Assembly (NCBI GenBank): GCA_017521605.1
Contig: JAFXCD010000046.1
Coordinates: 51,796-115,795 of the forward strand
From: Lachnospiraceae bacterium
GTDB taxonomy: Bacteria; Bacillota; Clostridia; Lachnospirales; Lachnospiraceae
Length of the DNA: 64,000 nucleotides
Direction of reading: 5' to 3'
Shown: one piece after another, positions 1-8,404 of the stretch
Layout of the letters: the number at the start of each line of letters is the position of its first letter
Position numbering within the stretch: the first letter of the stretch is position 1
Notes under the pieces: generated by a model
Database searches by the model: none
Told to the model about the DNA's origin: nothing
What the model saw: the letters and a program-made list of their open reading frames with translations, nothing else
Program-made: the position numbers and the translations under genes

Positions 1-618
1 ATACTTCTGAAAGACCACCTCCTCCTTCAAAAAAGTCTCCCTTTTTAGGAAAGAAAACATATCTTCCCCTTTTAATTCTTCCAGCCGGTCTGTTGGGATT
101 CCCCCATGAACAAATACATAATTGCCTATTTCTAATATGGTAGATGCTTCCTCAAATAAACTTAGCTCCCTTGCATACTCCCTACGTATCCGTTCCTTTA
201 TAAGAGAAATCTTCTCTCCCGTCAATTCCTCTAAATCTACCCGCATTTCCTCCAGAATATCCAAGAAAAAACCTCGTTTCCACACCTTTCGGGTCCATTG
301 CTGGGTTCCCGCAAAGTCATAATCTGCCTGTTCTCCTTCCCTATAGAAAAGCTCCAGTCTGTCATAATCCACATTACCCAAGGTTACATAAACGTAAGGA
401 TTTTCTTCCTTCAATTTTAGGATACGACGTACCGTCTTTAGACTTTCCTCCCCTTTTTCAATCACATCTCCCACGATTACCAACACATCCTTTGTGGTAT
501 AACCAACCTTTTTCAGTACCCCTTCCAGATAATTGTCCATGCCGTGAATATCACTAAGTGCAATGATTCGGGTATTTGCTTCTACTTCCACTTTTTGTAT
601 CTTTAACTCTTTGTCCAT
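1..618 (-). CDS. Metallophosphoesterase, calcineurin-like (3' end cut off by window)
   Basis: Reading the minus strand from the ATG at 618 gives an open frame of 206 codons that runs off the window edge without a stop. Metal-binding motifs of the calcineurin-like phosphoesterase fold are visible in order: DIHG at residues 23-26, GDVIEKG at 50-56 (the GDxxDRG position), GNVD at 81-84 and HGG at 171-173. This points to a two-metal phosphatase or phosphodiesterase, probably cytosolic because no signal peptide is present. The third motif is GNxD rather than GNHE, as in several bacterial subfamilies. The substrate cannot be named. The gene is divergent from the PadR operon. Confidence 0.85.
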   Translation of the reverse strand, partial: MDKELKIQKVEVEANTRIIALSDIHGMDNYLEGVLKKVGYTTKDVLVIVGDVIEKGEESLKTVRRILKLKEENPYVYVTLGNVDYDRLELFYREGEQADYDFAGTQQWTRKVWKRGFFLDILEEMRVDLEELTGEKISLIKERIRREYARELSLFEEASTILEIGNYVFVHGGIPTDRLEELKGEDMFSFLKRETFLKEEVVFQKY

Positions 619-704
619 GTGCCTTCACCTCTGTTATACATTCTACTATATATACCTTAAAAAGTCATTCAGAACATAGGTCCAAAAAATTATCAACTTC
701 CCTC

Positions 705-733
705 TTGACAAATCTTTCCACCTACATTATTAT
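705..733 (+). promoter_or_regulatory. Sigma-A type promoter of the PadR operon
   Basis: TTGACA at 705-710, a 17-nt spacer and TATTAT at 728-733 form a near-consensus promoter about 100 bp upstream of the PadR start. Nothing else with this quality lies between the divergent genes. Confidence 0.8.
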
Positions 734-746
734 GTCTATACAATAC

Positions 747-763
747 ATGTCGAGCCTCGACAT
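747..763. promoter_or_regulatory. Probable PadR operator (inverted repeat)
   Basis: ATGTCGAG (747-754), one C, then CTCGACAT (756-763) is a perfect 8-bp-arm palindrome that begins 13 bp after the -10 box. Partial copies follow at once: ATATCGAG at 762-769 and ACATGTCGACGT at 775-786. The position over the start of transcription fits repression. PadR binding is inferred from adjacency. Confidence 0.65.
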
Positions 764-829
764 ATCGAGCAAAGACATGTCGACGTGAAACATATCTCGC
801 TAGACAGTCAAAAGAAATGGAGGATACGT

Positions 830-1159
830 ATGGAGGATAAGTTACTTAAAAAATACTGTCCCATGACAGAAACCATATTTTACACATTACTGGCTTTGCT
901 GGAGCCTAACCATGGTTACGGCATCATGAAATTCGTCAAGGAACTGACGGATGAACGGATTAAGATGGGCACCGGCACCCTGTACACCATGCTGGGACGT
1001 CTGGTAGAAGACCAGATGATTATCGTAGTTAACGAAGTAGATGGAAAGAAAACCTATCAAATCACCGAGGATGGCAAAAATCTTCTGCTACTGGAGCAGG
1101 AACGTCTGGAAAAACAATGTGAAAACGGAGAGAAAATCTTAGGAGGAATCAACGCATGA
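830..1159 (+). CDS. PadR family transcriptional regulator
   Basis: A 109-residue winged-helix repressor. The N-terminal half carries the PadR signature (HGYGIMKFV, then GTLYTMLGRLVEDQMI for the recognition helix and wing), followed by a short helical dimerisation tail. The start at 830 is chosen because GGAGG at 819-823 lies six bases upstream; an upstream in-frame GTG at 785 falls inside the operator region and would lengthen the protein beyond the family norm. The stop overlaps the start of the DUF2812 gene (ATGA), so the two are translationally coupled. It probably represses its own operon through the palindrome at 747-763. Confidence 0.92.
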   Translation: MEDKLLKKYCPMTETIFYTLLALLEPNHGYGIMKFVKELTDERIKMGTGTLYTMLGRLVEDQMIIVVNEVDGKKTYQITEDGKNLLLLEQERLEKQCENGEKILGGINA

Positions 1160-2247
1160 AAAAAATAAAATTCTTTGCAAGTTTGTTAAAAGAAAGAGAC
1201 TGGCTGGAGGAAATGGCCACCCAGGGTTGGTTGTTAACCGACATGACATTGGGCATCATTTATAATTTCAAAGAAATCCCCCCTTGCGAAAAGGTATATG
1301 AAATTGAGCGTTTCGCAGTATCTCCCCACTCTACCATAGCAGACCTCACTGCCAGAACCAACGCGATCAGTCTGGCAAAGGAATTCGGTTGGGAGGTGGC
1401 TACCCACGATGAAGATATGAATTATTACTTTGTCAAGGACAAAGCCGGCGACGAATCCGATGAGTTTTATGATAATGAAGAAACCCGAAAGGAAAGAGCA
1501 GAACGCTATCGCAATCGCTTGTGTATCGAACACCCACACTTATTAGCAAAGTTTGATATGGTACTTACTGTTTTTTATCTTATCCTTATTGCCTTAATTG
1601 CAACCCTTACAATGAAATCCGACATGGATAAATTAGGATTAATCGTGATATGTGTACTATTGGGTCTTTATTCCTTCAGCGCCTTGAGTACAACCCTTTC
1701 CAATTTACTATACAACAAATGGGGAAATCAATGGTACAAGGAACTTTGTATGACACGTGCCGAATGGGAAAACTACAAAAACTTCACCGAAAAGAAATCC
1801 TTCGGAAAAGTACAGCACCTTCGCTCCTACTTGCAGGAAAAAAGTGAATTCGGATTATCCTTCATCGGATACGAAGGCGGTGTTTACCAGTTTGAAGAGG
1901 ATACCCAGAGGTACAATTATTTCATTGATACAAAAAAGAATCTATTGAAGCGTATGAAAAAAGCAGGTGTCAAATTTACAGCAGAAGCAAAGGATTTGTT
2001 TTCGACAAGTCTGAAATGGTATGAAACCAGTATCGCAGATGCCGCTCAATATGATTTAAAGCCGGTGGCAGTTATCAACCAAAGCATCCTGGTTTACAAG
2101 AGACCTTACTCTGATAAGCATTTGCCTTGGGAAAACGGAAATGAAACCATTGGATACTCGAAACCGACCAGCAAATTCATAATCGCTATGCTTATTCTTT
2201 TCTTAATTGGTTTTTGTCTGGGTACTGTTTTAAGCCATATTATATAA
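1156..2247 (+). CDS. DUF2812 domain-containing membrane protein
   Basis: A 363-residue protein whose first ~120 residues match the DUF2812 pattern (KKxKFFASLLKERDWLEEMATQGW, later FAVSPHSTIADLT). Two membrane helices follow at about residues 132-180, then a soluble region and a C-terminal membrane helix at about 340-361. DUF2812 proteins are very often encoded directly after a PadR regulator in Clostridia, as here, where the genes overlap by four bases. The molecular function of the family is unknown; a sensor or effector of the PadR repressor is a reasonable guess only. Confidence 0.85.
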   Translation: MKKIKFFASLLKERDWLEEMATQGWLLTDMTLGIIYNFKEIPPCEKVYEIERFAVSPHSTIADLTARTNAISLAKEFGWEVATHDEDMNYYFVKDKAGDESDEFYDNEETRKERAERYRNRLCIEHPHLLAKFDMVLTVFYLILIALIATLTMKSDMDKLGLIVICVLLGLYSFSALSTTLSNLLYNKWGNQWYKELCMTRAEWENYKNFTEKKSFGKVQHLRSYLQEKSEFGLSFIGYEGGVYQFEEDTQRYNYFIDTKKNLLKRMKKAGVKFTAEAKDLFSTSLKWYETSIADAAQYDLKPVAVINQSILVYKRPYSDKHLPWENGNETIGYSKPTSKFIIAMLILFLIGFCLGTVLSHII

Positions 2248-2266
2248 ATACCGGGAGGATTTTAAA

Positions 2267-3259
2267 ATGAATCACAAAAAAACTTTTTCAAAAATCGGTC
2301 TTATCCTGTTTATAGGAACTATCCTGAATATTATGATAAGAAGACTCGCCGGCTATTTAAGCATGTTCGTTACATATAGCATCCCAAGTGGAGACTTCCA
2401 CTTTCTGGTCCAAATGCTGAGTATGTATTTTGTCACCTTTCCGATTATATTTTTTCTGTTCAAAGCAGTTCCTACACAGCCTGTGATTGAACAGAAAAAG
2501 ATGAAAATCAGCCACCTGATTACCACTATTCTGATTAGTTATGCTACCACCTTTTTACTGAATCTCTTGGGTACTCTGATTATCGGAGCTATCGGTATGA
2601 TGATGAGCAATGAAGTAGAACATGTAATGATGACCATAACCGGTTCTATCAGCCCTTTTACCAACTTCCTGATTATTGTCATTTGTGCACCGATTATGGA
2701 AGAGTTACTGTTCCGTAAAGCTATTATTAGCAGAGTCTCCCACTACGGAGAAAAAATAGCCATTCTATTTTCCGCAACCCTTTTCGGATTATTCCATGGC
2801 AATCTGTTACAATTCGGATACGCCTTTGTTCTGGGCTTGTTCTTTGGCTTTATCTTTGTTAAAACCGGGCGGCTCCTTTACACCATCCTCCTACATATGT
2901 CCGTGAATTTCCTAGGGTCTTTCATTGGTCCCATTATCTTAGAGAAAACCGGTGCTTTAGAGTTCCTGAACAAATTCAACGAATTATCCGGTAACGAAAC
3001 ATTCTATAGCGAGCTGATGGATATTACCATGGAACATATGAATGGTCTGCTACTATTAGGACTGTATGAAATCTTCCTACTGGTAATGGTTATCACCGGT
3101 CTGGTGTTACTCATCAAAAGCAGAAAAAAATTCATCTGTAATCCGGGCGAAATCACCATCGAAAAAGGGAAACGCTTCACCACTATGTTTATTAACTTAG
3201 GAGCCATTCTGTTTTGCGGTTTCTGGCTGGCACAAATGGTATTGCAGTTATTTGGCTAA
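2267..3259 (+). CDS. CPBP family intramembrane glutamic endopeptidase
   Basis: A 330-residue polytopic membrane protein with about eight hydrophobic helices. The CPBP/Abi signature is complete: EELLFR at residues 145-150 (catalytic Glu pair and Arg), FGLFHGN near 173-179 and HMSVNF near 209-214. Members cleave prenylated CAAX proteins or act in bacteriocin self-immunity and envelope functions. A good ribosome binding site (GGGAGG) lies 19 bp after the DUF2812 stop, so it belongs to the PadR operon. Its substrate cannot be predicted. Confidence 0.9.
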   Translation: MNHKKTFSKIGLILFIGTILNIMIRRLAGYLSMFVTYSIPSGDFHFLVQMLSMYFVTFPIIFFLFKAVPTQPVIEQKKMKISHLITTILISYATTFLLNLLGTLIIGAIGMMMSNEVEHVMMTITGSISPFTNFLIIVICAPIMEELLFRKAIISRVSHYGEKIAILFSATLFGLFHGNLLQFGYAFVLGLFFGFIFVKTGRLLYTILLHMSVNFLGSFIGPIILEKTGALEFLNKFNELSGNETFYSELMDITMEHMNGLLLLGLYEIFLLVMVITGLVLLIKSRKKFICNPGEITIEKGKRFTTMFINLGAILFCGFWLAQMVLQLFG

Positions 3260-3286
3260 TTATACTATCGAAAGGAACTGTTAAAA

Positions 3287-4432
3287 ATGAAAAAAACAAA
3301 AAAGAAAAAAAGGAACTGGAAAAGTCTGCTCGGTAGTACTATATATTTACTTATCTGTTTTTGTATCGGAATGGGCATGGGCAGATTTTTATCCGCCAAC
3401 AAAACACCAAATAAAGATGTCGGAAGTATACTCTTCATTTTCTTTTTTAGTATATTTATTTTTTACCTGTCCTGCTTACTGCAGATGATTGTACATGAAG
3501 CAGGACACCTGGTTTGCGGTCTGTTAACCGGATATCAGTTTTCTTCCTTCCGTATTGGCAGCTTTATGTGGATAAAAGATAATGACAAACTACGACTGAA
3601 ACGCTATTCACTGGCAGGCACCGGGGGACAATGCCTAATGTCCCCACCGGATTTGCAAGACGATAAAATCCCTTATGTACTATACAATTTGGGCGGTTGC
3701 CTGGCCAATCTGTTACTTTCTGTCATTTGCCTGTTGCTTTTCCTATTCTTTCGGGAATATCGATACACAGCCCTATTCCTGATTATATGCGCAATTGTAG
3801 GGCTACTGTTTGCCTTACTGAATGGTATCCCCATACGCGATATAAGTAACGATGGCTACAATGCACTGAATCTCGGCAAAGATAAGGAGGCTCTCAGAGC
3901 CTTCTGGATTCAGCTGAAAACAAATCAGCAATACTCTTTAGGAAAGCATCTCAAGGATTTACCAGAGGAGTGGTTTACTCTTCCCCCCGAGGATAAGCTG
4001 GACAATAGCATCATTGCAACCATTGCCGTTTTTCGTTGCAATTATTTGATGGACCAGGGCAAATACGAAGAAGCAGATTCCTTAATGGAAGACCTTCTAC
4101 AGAAGAAAACAGGTATGGTAGGTATTCATCGTCACCTACTGATTAATGACCGTATCTTTTGTAAAATAATCAGTGAAAACAGCAAAGAGCAGATTGATGA
4201 ACTTCTTACAAAAGAACAAATGAACTTCATGAAAAGCATGAAAACCAATCCCAGCATCCTACGAACCGGTTACCTATATACCAAATATATTAAAAAGGAT
4301 GAATCGCTGGCGAACAAAGCTATGGCTGCCTTTGAAAAAACAGCCGCCAGATATCCCTATCCACAGGATATCGAGTCCGAGCGGGAAATGATTGTATATG
4401 CAACAGAGAAAAAAGAGACCAGCAACGAATAA
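3287..4432 (+). CDS. M50-like membrane metalloprotease with long C-terminal soluble region
   Basis: A 381-residue protein. It starts with a Lys-rich cytosolic stretch and two membrane helices; the second carries HEAGH at residues 70-74, the zinc motif of site-2-protease-like (M50) enzymes. Two further helices at about 140-185 contain GGCLANLLLS and NGIPIRDISNDG, the latter fitting the third zinc ligand segment (NxxPxxxxDG). Residues from about 195 to 381 are soluble, helical and vaguely TPR-like (MDQGKYEEADSLMEDLLQ). It is the last gene of the PadR operon, followed by a hairpin terminator. Residue-level assignment of the third ligand is inference. Confidence 0.75.
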   Translation: MKKTKKKKRNWKSLLGSTIYLLICFCIGMGMGRFLSANKTPNKDVGSILFIFFFSIFIFYLSCLLQMIVHEAGHLVCGLLTGYQFSSFRIGSFMWIKDNDKLRLKRYSLAGTGGQCLMSPPDLQDDKIPYVLYNLGGCLANLLLSVICLLLFLFFREYRYTALFLIICAIVGLLFALLNGIPIRDISNDGYNALNLGKDKEALRAFWIQLKTNQQYSLGKHLKDLPEEWFTLPPEDKLDNSIIATIAVFRCNYLMDQGKYEEADSLMEDLLQKKTGMVGIHRHLLINDRIFCKIISENSKEQIDELLTKEQMNFMKSMKTNPSILRTGYLYTKYIKKDESLANKAMAAFEKTAARYPYPQDIESEREMIVYATEKKETSNE

Positions 4433-4439
4433 TATTCAA

Positions 4440-4464
4440 GCCGTCCGGTTTTCAACCGGGCGGC
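4440..4464. terminator. Hairpin terminator after the PadR operon
   Basis: GCCGTCCGGT (4440-4449) pairs with ACCGGGCGGC (4455-4464), including one G-U pair. It separates the PadR operon from convergent metK. The trailing T-run is short, so it may be weak or bidirectional. Confidence 0.6.
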
Positions 4465-4480
4465 TCGCCTTATTCTCTCG

Positions 4481-5674
4481 TTATAAGTATTTCTTCAAAT
4501 CCTCTACCTTATCCAGTGCTTCCCAAGGTAAATTCAAATCATTACGTCCGAAATGTCCGTATGCAGAAGTCTGCTTGTAGATAGGTCTGCGCAGGTCAAG
4601 CATCTTAATGATACCTGCCGGACGCAGATCAAAGTTCTCTCGGATGATACCTACCAGCTTCTCGTCTGCAATCTTGCCGGTACCAAAGGTATCCACCATT
4701 ACAGAAGTAGGATGTGCCACACCGATAGCATAGGAAAGCTGAATTTCACACTTATCGGCAAGGCCTGCTGCTACGATGTTCTTTGCTACATAACGTGCTG
4801 CATATGCTGCTGAACGATCTACCTTGGTACAGTCCTTTCCGGAAAAAGCACCGCCGCCATGGCGAGCATATCCACCATAGGTATCTACGATAATCTTACG
4901 ACCGGTCAAACCGCTGTCACCATTAGGTCCGCCGATAACGAAACGTCCGGTAGGGTTGATGAAGAATTTGGTATCTGCATCAATCATCTCTGCGGGAAGT
5001 ACCGGGTCAAATACATACTTCTTGATATCTGCATGAATCTGCTCCTGAGTTACTGCCGCATCATGCTGGGTAGATAAAACTACCGCTTCCAGACGATAAG
5101 GCTTACCGTTTTCATCATATTCTACAGAAACCTGGCTCTTTCCATCAGGTCTTAAATAAGTCAATGTACCGTCCTTACGAACCTCGGTCAGCTTCTTGGT
5201 TAATTTATGAGCCAAAGAAATAGGGTAAGGCATATATTCTTCTGTTTCATTAGAAGCATAACCAAACATCATACCCTGGTCACCTGCGCCGATGGCTTCG
5301 ATTTCTGCATCAGTCATTTCGCCATCCTTTGCTTCCTTTGCCTTATCAACACCCATAGCGATATCTGTGGACTGCTTGTCCAAAGAAACCATTACCGCAC
5401 AGGTATTGCCGTCAAAGCCCTTTTCTGAGCTGTCATAACCGATTTCGGTCACGGTCTGACGTACAATGCTTGGGATATCCACGTTCGCCTTGGTAGTGAT
5501 TTCGCCCATTACCAGTACGAAACCGGTATTGGTACAGGTCTCACAAGCTACACGACTATAAGGGTCCTGTGCCATTAACGCATCTAAAACAGCGTCAGAA
5601 ACTGCATCACAAATTTTGTCCGGATGACCTTCGGTTACAGATTCGGAAGTAAATAATCTTTTTTCTTTTTCCAT
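4481..5674 (-). CDS. metK: S-adenosylmethionine synthetase
   Basis: A 397-residue MetK of normal length. It makes S-adenosylmethionine from ATP and methionine in the cytosol. Family motifs are intact: GHPDK near residues 15-19, [12 protein letters not shown] in the middle and [16 protein letters not shown] towards the C-terminus. The start at 5674 is preceded by AAAGGAG six bases upstream; the open frame continues upstream into the riboswitch leader, which is not coding. Expression is controlled by the SAM-I riboswitch and terminator just upstream. Confidence 0.98.
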   Translation of the reverse strand: MEKEKRLFTSESVTEGHPDKICDAVSDAVLDALMAQDPYSRVACETCTNTGFVLVMGEITTKANVDIPSIVRQTVTEIGYDSSEKGFDGNTCAVMVSLDKQSTDIAMGVDKAKEAKDGEMTDAEIEAIGAGDQGMMFGYASNETEEYMPYPISLAHKLTKKLTEVRKDGTLTYLRPDGKSQVSVEYDENGKPYRLEAVVLSTQHDAAVTQEQIHADIKKYVFDPVLPAEMIDADTKFFINPTGRFVIGGPNGDSGLTGRKIIVDTYGGYARHGGGAFSGKDCTKVDRSAAYAARYVAKNIVAAGLADKCEIQLSYAIGVAHPTSVMVDTFGTGKIADEKLVGIIRENFDLRPAGIIKMLDLRRPIYKQTSAYGHFGRNDLNLPWEALDKVEDLKKYL

Positions 5675-5727
5675 GTTTTTCTCCTTTTGTTGGTTGGGGT
5701 GGTCTGCACCGACTCTAAATATAGAAA

Positions 5728-5749
5728 GAGTCCGCAATAATGCGGACTC
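5728..5749 (-). terminator. Riboswitch expression-platform terminator
   Basis: GAGTCCGCA (5728-5736) and TGCGGACTC (5741-5749) form a perfect 9-bp stem with an ATAA loop. On the transcribed minus strand it is followed by a T-rich stretch. It lies between the SAM aptamer and metK and fits an OFF switch at high SAM. Confidence 0.85.
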
Positions 5750-5773
5750 CTATCATGTCGATAATCAAATCCA

Positions 5774-5873
5774 CTTATTGTTCAAGCTGTTACTCTTGCT
5801 CAGGTTGGCACCTTCCTTTTCAGGGGTTGCCGTGGCTTCACAGGTCCTCTGTACCTCCACCACTCTGAATAAG
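5774..5873 (-). promoter_or_regulatory. SAM-I (S-box) riboswitch
   Basis: Read on the minus strand, the leader contains the S-box core: a P1 strand CTTATT, AGAGTGGTGGAGG, then CCTGTGAAGCC, CGGCAACC, GGTGCCAA and the closing AATAAG. P1 strands map to 5868-5873 and 5774-5779. The order and wording match the SAM-I consensus (AGAGxxGGxGGAGGGA, GAAACCCGGCAACC, GGTGCxAATTC). It senses S-adenosylmethionine and controls metK by transcription termination. Confidence 0.95.
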
Positions 5874-5902
5874 TCGAAATCCTATTAAATTCTTTCGTGA
5901 TT

Positions 5903-5931
5903 ACAATACACTATTCAAAGGTACTTGTCAA
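5903..5931 (-). promoter_or_regulatory. metK promoter
   Basis: On the minus strand TTGACA (5931-5926), a 17-nt spacer and TATTGT (5908-5903) lie about 30 bp upstream of the aptamer's first stem. Confidence 0.8.
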
Positions 5932-5965
5932 TCGCTTTTCTTCAAAATCCAGCAATTTCCTTCAT

Positions 5966-8251
5966 TTATTTCTGCTCATCCAGATATAATTGCACGCGAC
6001 TATCAACATTATCTGCCGTCTTATTCGCATCCTGCACACCATTATAGAACAATTCTGCCTCCTGCATGATAATATCTGATATTGCTTCTATACGGAAGGG
6101 TGTGGGGCCACAATTCTCCAAAAAGTCCAGATATTCATCAAAGTAAGGGGTTCCATCCGGCTTGGCTTCCAGAATAATATAACTGCCCGCACTTGTCTTA
6201 TAATGTGGTCTGGTATCCCACTCAGGAATAAACATACTCTCCTCTACTACCTTTCTGTGAATGGTATTCCCCTGTACCTTTCTTTGATTCCTAAGAGACA
6301 ATACCTCCTCTAAATAATCTGCAATATCCTCTTTATATTGAGAATTCTTATTGACCACCAAAAACTCCGTGCATATCCAATTTCCCACATACTTCTTTTC
6401 CGAAGGTTGCCCTACCGGATGACACTCTTCACCCATCCTACGCATATCCTCGCAAAAAGCATACACTGCCGGTATAGTTGTATTCACACCCAAATATTGT
6501 CCGTTTTGCACATCCTCTATACTTGCATGCTGTGCCTTCTCGGTATATTGCTTAGTCAGTTCTAAAATCCGCGCAAATTCCTTTCTGTCAAAATGACTTT
6601 CCCCTTTCACGAAATCAACAAAGGGAGAATCTGTCATATCATAACAAACCAGATTATACAACATACTTTTACCCGGGTATACATTTCCAGCAGCATCACA
6701 AAACAGTCCTTCCAGATCCTGTTTCTTTTCCATAAGCTCCAAAATATCCAATGCACTCCAACCGGCTTCCGGCCAAGTAGACTTTGCTGTAAAAATTGTT
6801 TCTGCATATCCCTGCGTAACCAATCCCACGAACTCACCATTTATGGTGCCGGAAGCAATAATGCCATCAAAAATCCCTTCTATCATTTCCGGTTCAATCA
6901 GTTCTGACAATTCCACAATCATACCTTTTTCCTGCAAAAGACGCATATCCTCCGCACTGACCCAAAGCATATCCGGTCCACCACCATTTGCCATATCCGT
7001 CAGAATTCTGGTACGCGTAGCATCCATCTCACCGGATTTCTTTTCATACTTTATCACAGTACCGGGATGCTTACGGGAATATGAAGCCGCACAGCTTTGA
7101 AGATAATTATTATCAAATGTAAGACTGGCTATTGTTATGGTCTTCTCCCCATCTCCTAACTCACCGGGACTTAACACATATGCTGCCTTTTCTTCACCTC
7201 CATACTGATACAAAAGCACTTCACCCTTCTCATCGCAATCTACAAATACCCATTGTAAGTCACTAATTCCATTGTCACTGAATGAAAAAATACTTTCACA
7301 GACTCCGGTTCTTATATTCCAACGATACAGCATATTTCCCAAAACATAATATACATAACTGTACTCTGTCACTCTTGCATTATTAAAATAGGCTTTACTG
7401 ATAGAAGCTAATGTTTTGGGCACAGTACTCTCTCCATCCAGCCAAAGAAGCTTACCTACCCATTCATTATAATCAGACAGGCTAAATGCTACCGTACCAT
7501 CCGGCAACAAAATCTGTCCTTGGATATTTACCTTCTTATCATTGGAATAGTCGCAGACCAGTGTTTCTTTTCCCTCCTTATCTATCATAAACACCTCCGA
7601 TGTCCCCATATCAAGATAGTAAGAATTTCCATAGTTATCAAAAAACGGTTCTCTTGGCAACATAATCCCCAATGGACTCTCTTCCAGAAGTCCATGTCCC
7701 TCATAAAATGGATACAAGGAGGTTTCATATAAAAACTTCCCTTCCATGTTCATATGTAATGCAATACAATCTATTATTTTTGTATCTTCCGTTTCGATGA
7801 CAAAAAATACAATTTCCTCTCCACTTACTACCTGCATATGAACTATAGTTCTATGAGTTATTCCCAGCTCTTCTTTATCCAATTCCATACAGCTTTTTTC
7901 TTTGGTATCTCCATCCAGCTTATGCAAAAAATACCGCATTCCACCTTCTATGCTATATTCTTGTAAAAGATATAAATCTCCCCCATAATTGGCATAAGAT
8001 TCACTCAGAAAAGTATACTCAAATTCCGGCACCTCCCACTCTAAGGGAATATACTCCATGATAGACAAAGGAGTTCCTTCCACTATTTCTTCAAACGCTT
8101 TCCACTCCTGGCTTTTCCAGTCATATTCTACCAAGGGTTCCTGCGTAGGCACCGGTGTTTCCTGTGTTTTCTCTTCCACAGAAGCCTTATTGCATCCGGT
8201 AATTAGACACAGTAACAATAGCAATAGTATGCATTTAATCTTTCCTCTCAT
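5966..8251 (-). CDS. Two-domain lipoprotein: N-terminal propeller-like region plus extracellular solute-binding (SBP) domain (paralogue A)
   Basis: A 761-residue exported lipoprotein. The N-terminus is MRGK, a Leu-rich core and lipobox LITGC; start 8251 has GGAGG seven bases upstream. Residues ~45-365 are beta-rich and repetitive, resembling a propeller. From about 368 a family-1 SBP-like domain begins (GPDMLWVSAEDMRLLQEKGMI). The C-terminal motif VQLYLDE is shared with the two other paralogues in this window (12900-15110 and 61016-63145). No permease or ATPase gene is adjacent, so transport is doubtful and a ligand-sensing role is possible. It has its own promoter with a palindrome upstream. 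Confidence 0.8.
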   Translation of the reverse strand: MRGKIKCILLLLLLCLITGCNKASVEEKTQETPVPTQEPLVEYDWKSQEWKAFEEIVEGTPLSIMEYIPLEWEVPEFEYTFLSESYANYGGDLYLLQEYSIEGGMRYFLHKLDGDTKEKSCMELDKEELGITHRTIVHMQVVSGEEIVFFVIETEDTKIIDCIALHMNMEGKFLYETSLYPFYEGHGLLEESPLGIMLPREPFFDNYGNSYYLDMGTSEVFMIDKEGKETLVCDYSNDKKVNIQGQILLPDGTVAFSLSDYNEWVGKLLWLDGESTVPKTLASISKAYFNNARVTEYSYVYYVLGNMLYRWNIRTGVCESIFSFSDNGISDLQWVFVDCDEKGEVLLYQYGGEEKAAYVLSPGELGDGEKTITIASLTFDNNYLQSCAASYSRKHPGTVIKYEKKSGEMDATRTRILTDMANGGGPDMLWVSAEDMRLLQEKGMIVELSELIEPEMIEGIFDGIIASGTINGEFVGLVTQGYAETIFTAKSTWPEAGWSALDILELMEKKQDLEGLFCDAAGNVYPGKSMLYNLVCYDMTDSPFVDFVKGESHFDRKEFARILELTKQYTEKAQHASIEDVQNGQYLGVNTTIPAVYAFCEDMRRMGEECHPVGQPSEKKYVGNWICTEFLVVNKNSQYKEDIADYLEEVLSLRNQRKVQGNTIHRKVVEESMFIPEWDTRPHYKTSAGSYIILEAKPDGTPYFDEYLDFLENCGPTPFRIEAISDIIMQEAELFYNGVQDANKTADNVDSRVQLYLDEQK

Positions 8252-8328
8252 AAAAACGCCTCCAATCCATTCTCTCATAAGCACTTGGAGCCATACAATA
8301 AAACAACTGTATGGCCCCTGTCATCTTG

Positions 8329-8358
8329 ATTATACCTTATTTCAACAGAAACGTTTCT
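8329..8358 (-). promoter_or_regulatory. Promoter of SBP lipoprotein A with LacI-type palindrome
   Basis: On the minus strand TATAAT lies at 8334-8329. The perfect 12-bp palindrome AGAAACGTTTCT occupies 8347-8358, over the expected -35 zone, where no good -35 is seen. A palindrome centred on CG with AAA/TTT flanks is typical of LacI-family operators. The cognate regulator is not in the window. Confidence 0.55.
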
Positions 8359-8365
8359 TATATCT

Positions 8366-8404
8366 TTCTTACAAATTCTTACGAATTCTTACGAATTCCT
8401 TACG
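8366..8404. repeat. Short tandem repeat across the stop codon of the MutS-like gene
   Basis: Three to four imperfect copies of a 10-bp unit (TTCTTACGAA) run across the last codons, the stop and the 3' flank of the MutS-like gene. Each unit contains an in-frame or near-frame TAA on the minus strand. Confidence 0.7.

Noticed and set aside
785-829. An upstream GTG start that would add 15 residues to PadR
   Set aside because: The extension lies within the operator repeats and lacks a ribosome binding site; the ATG at 830 has GGAGG at good distance.
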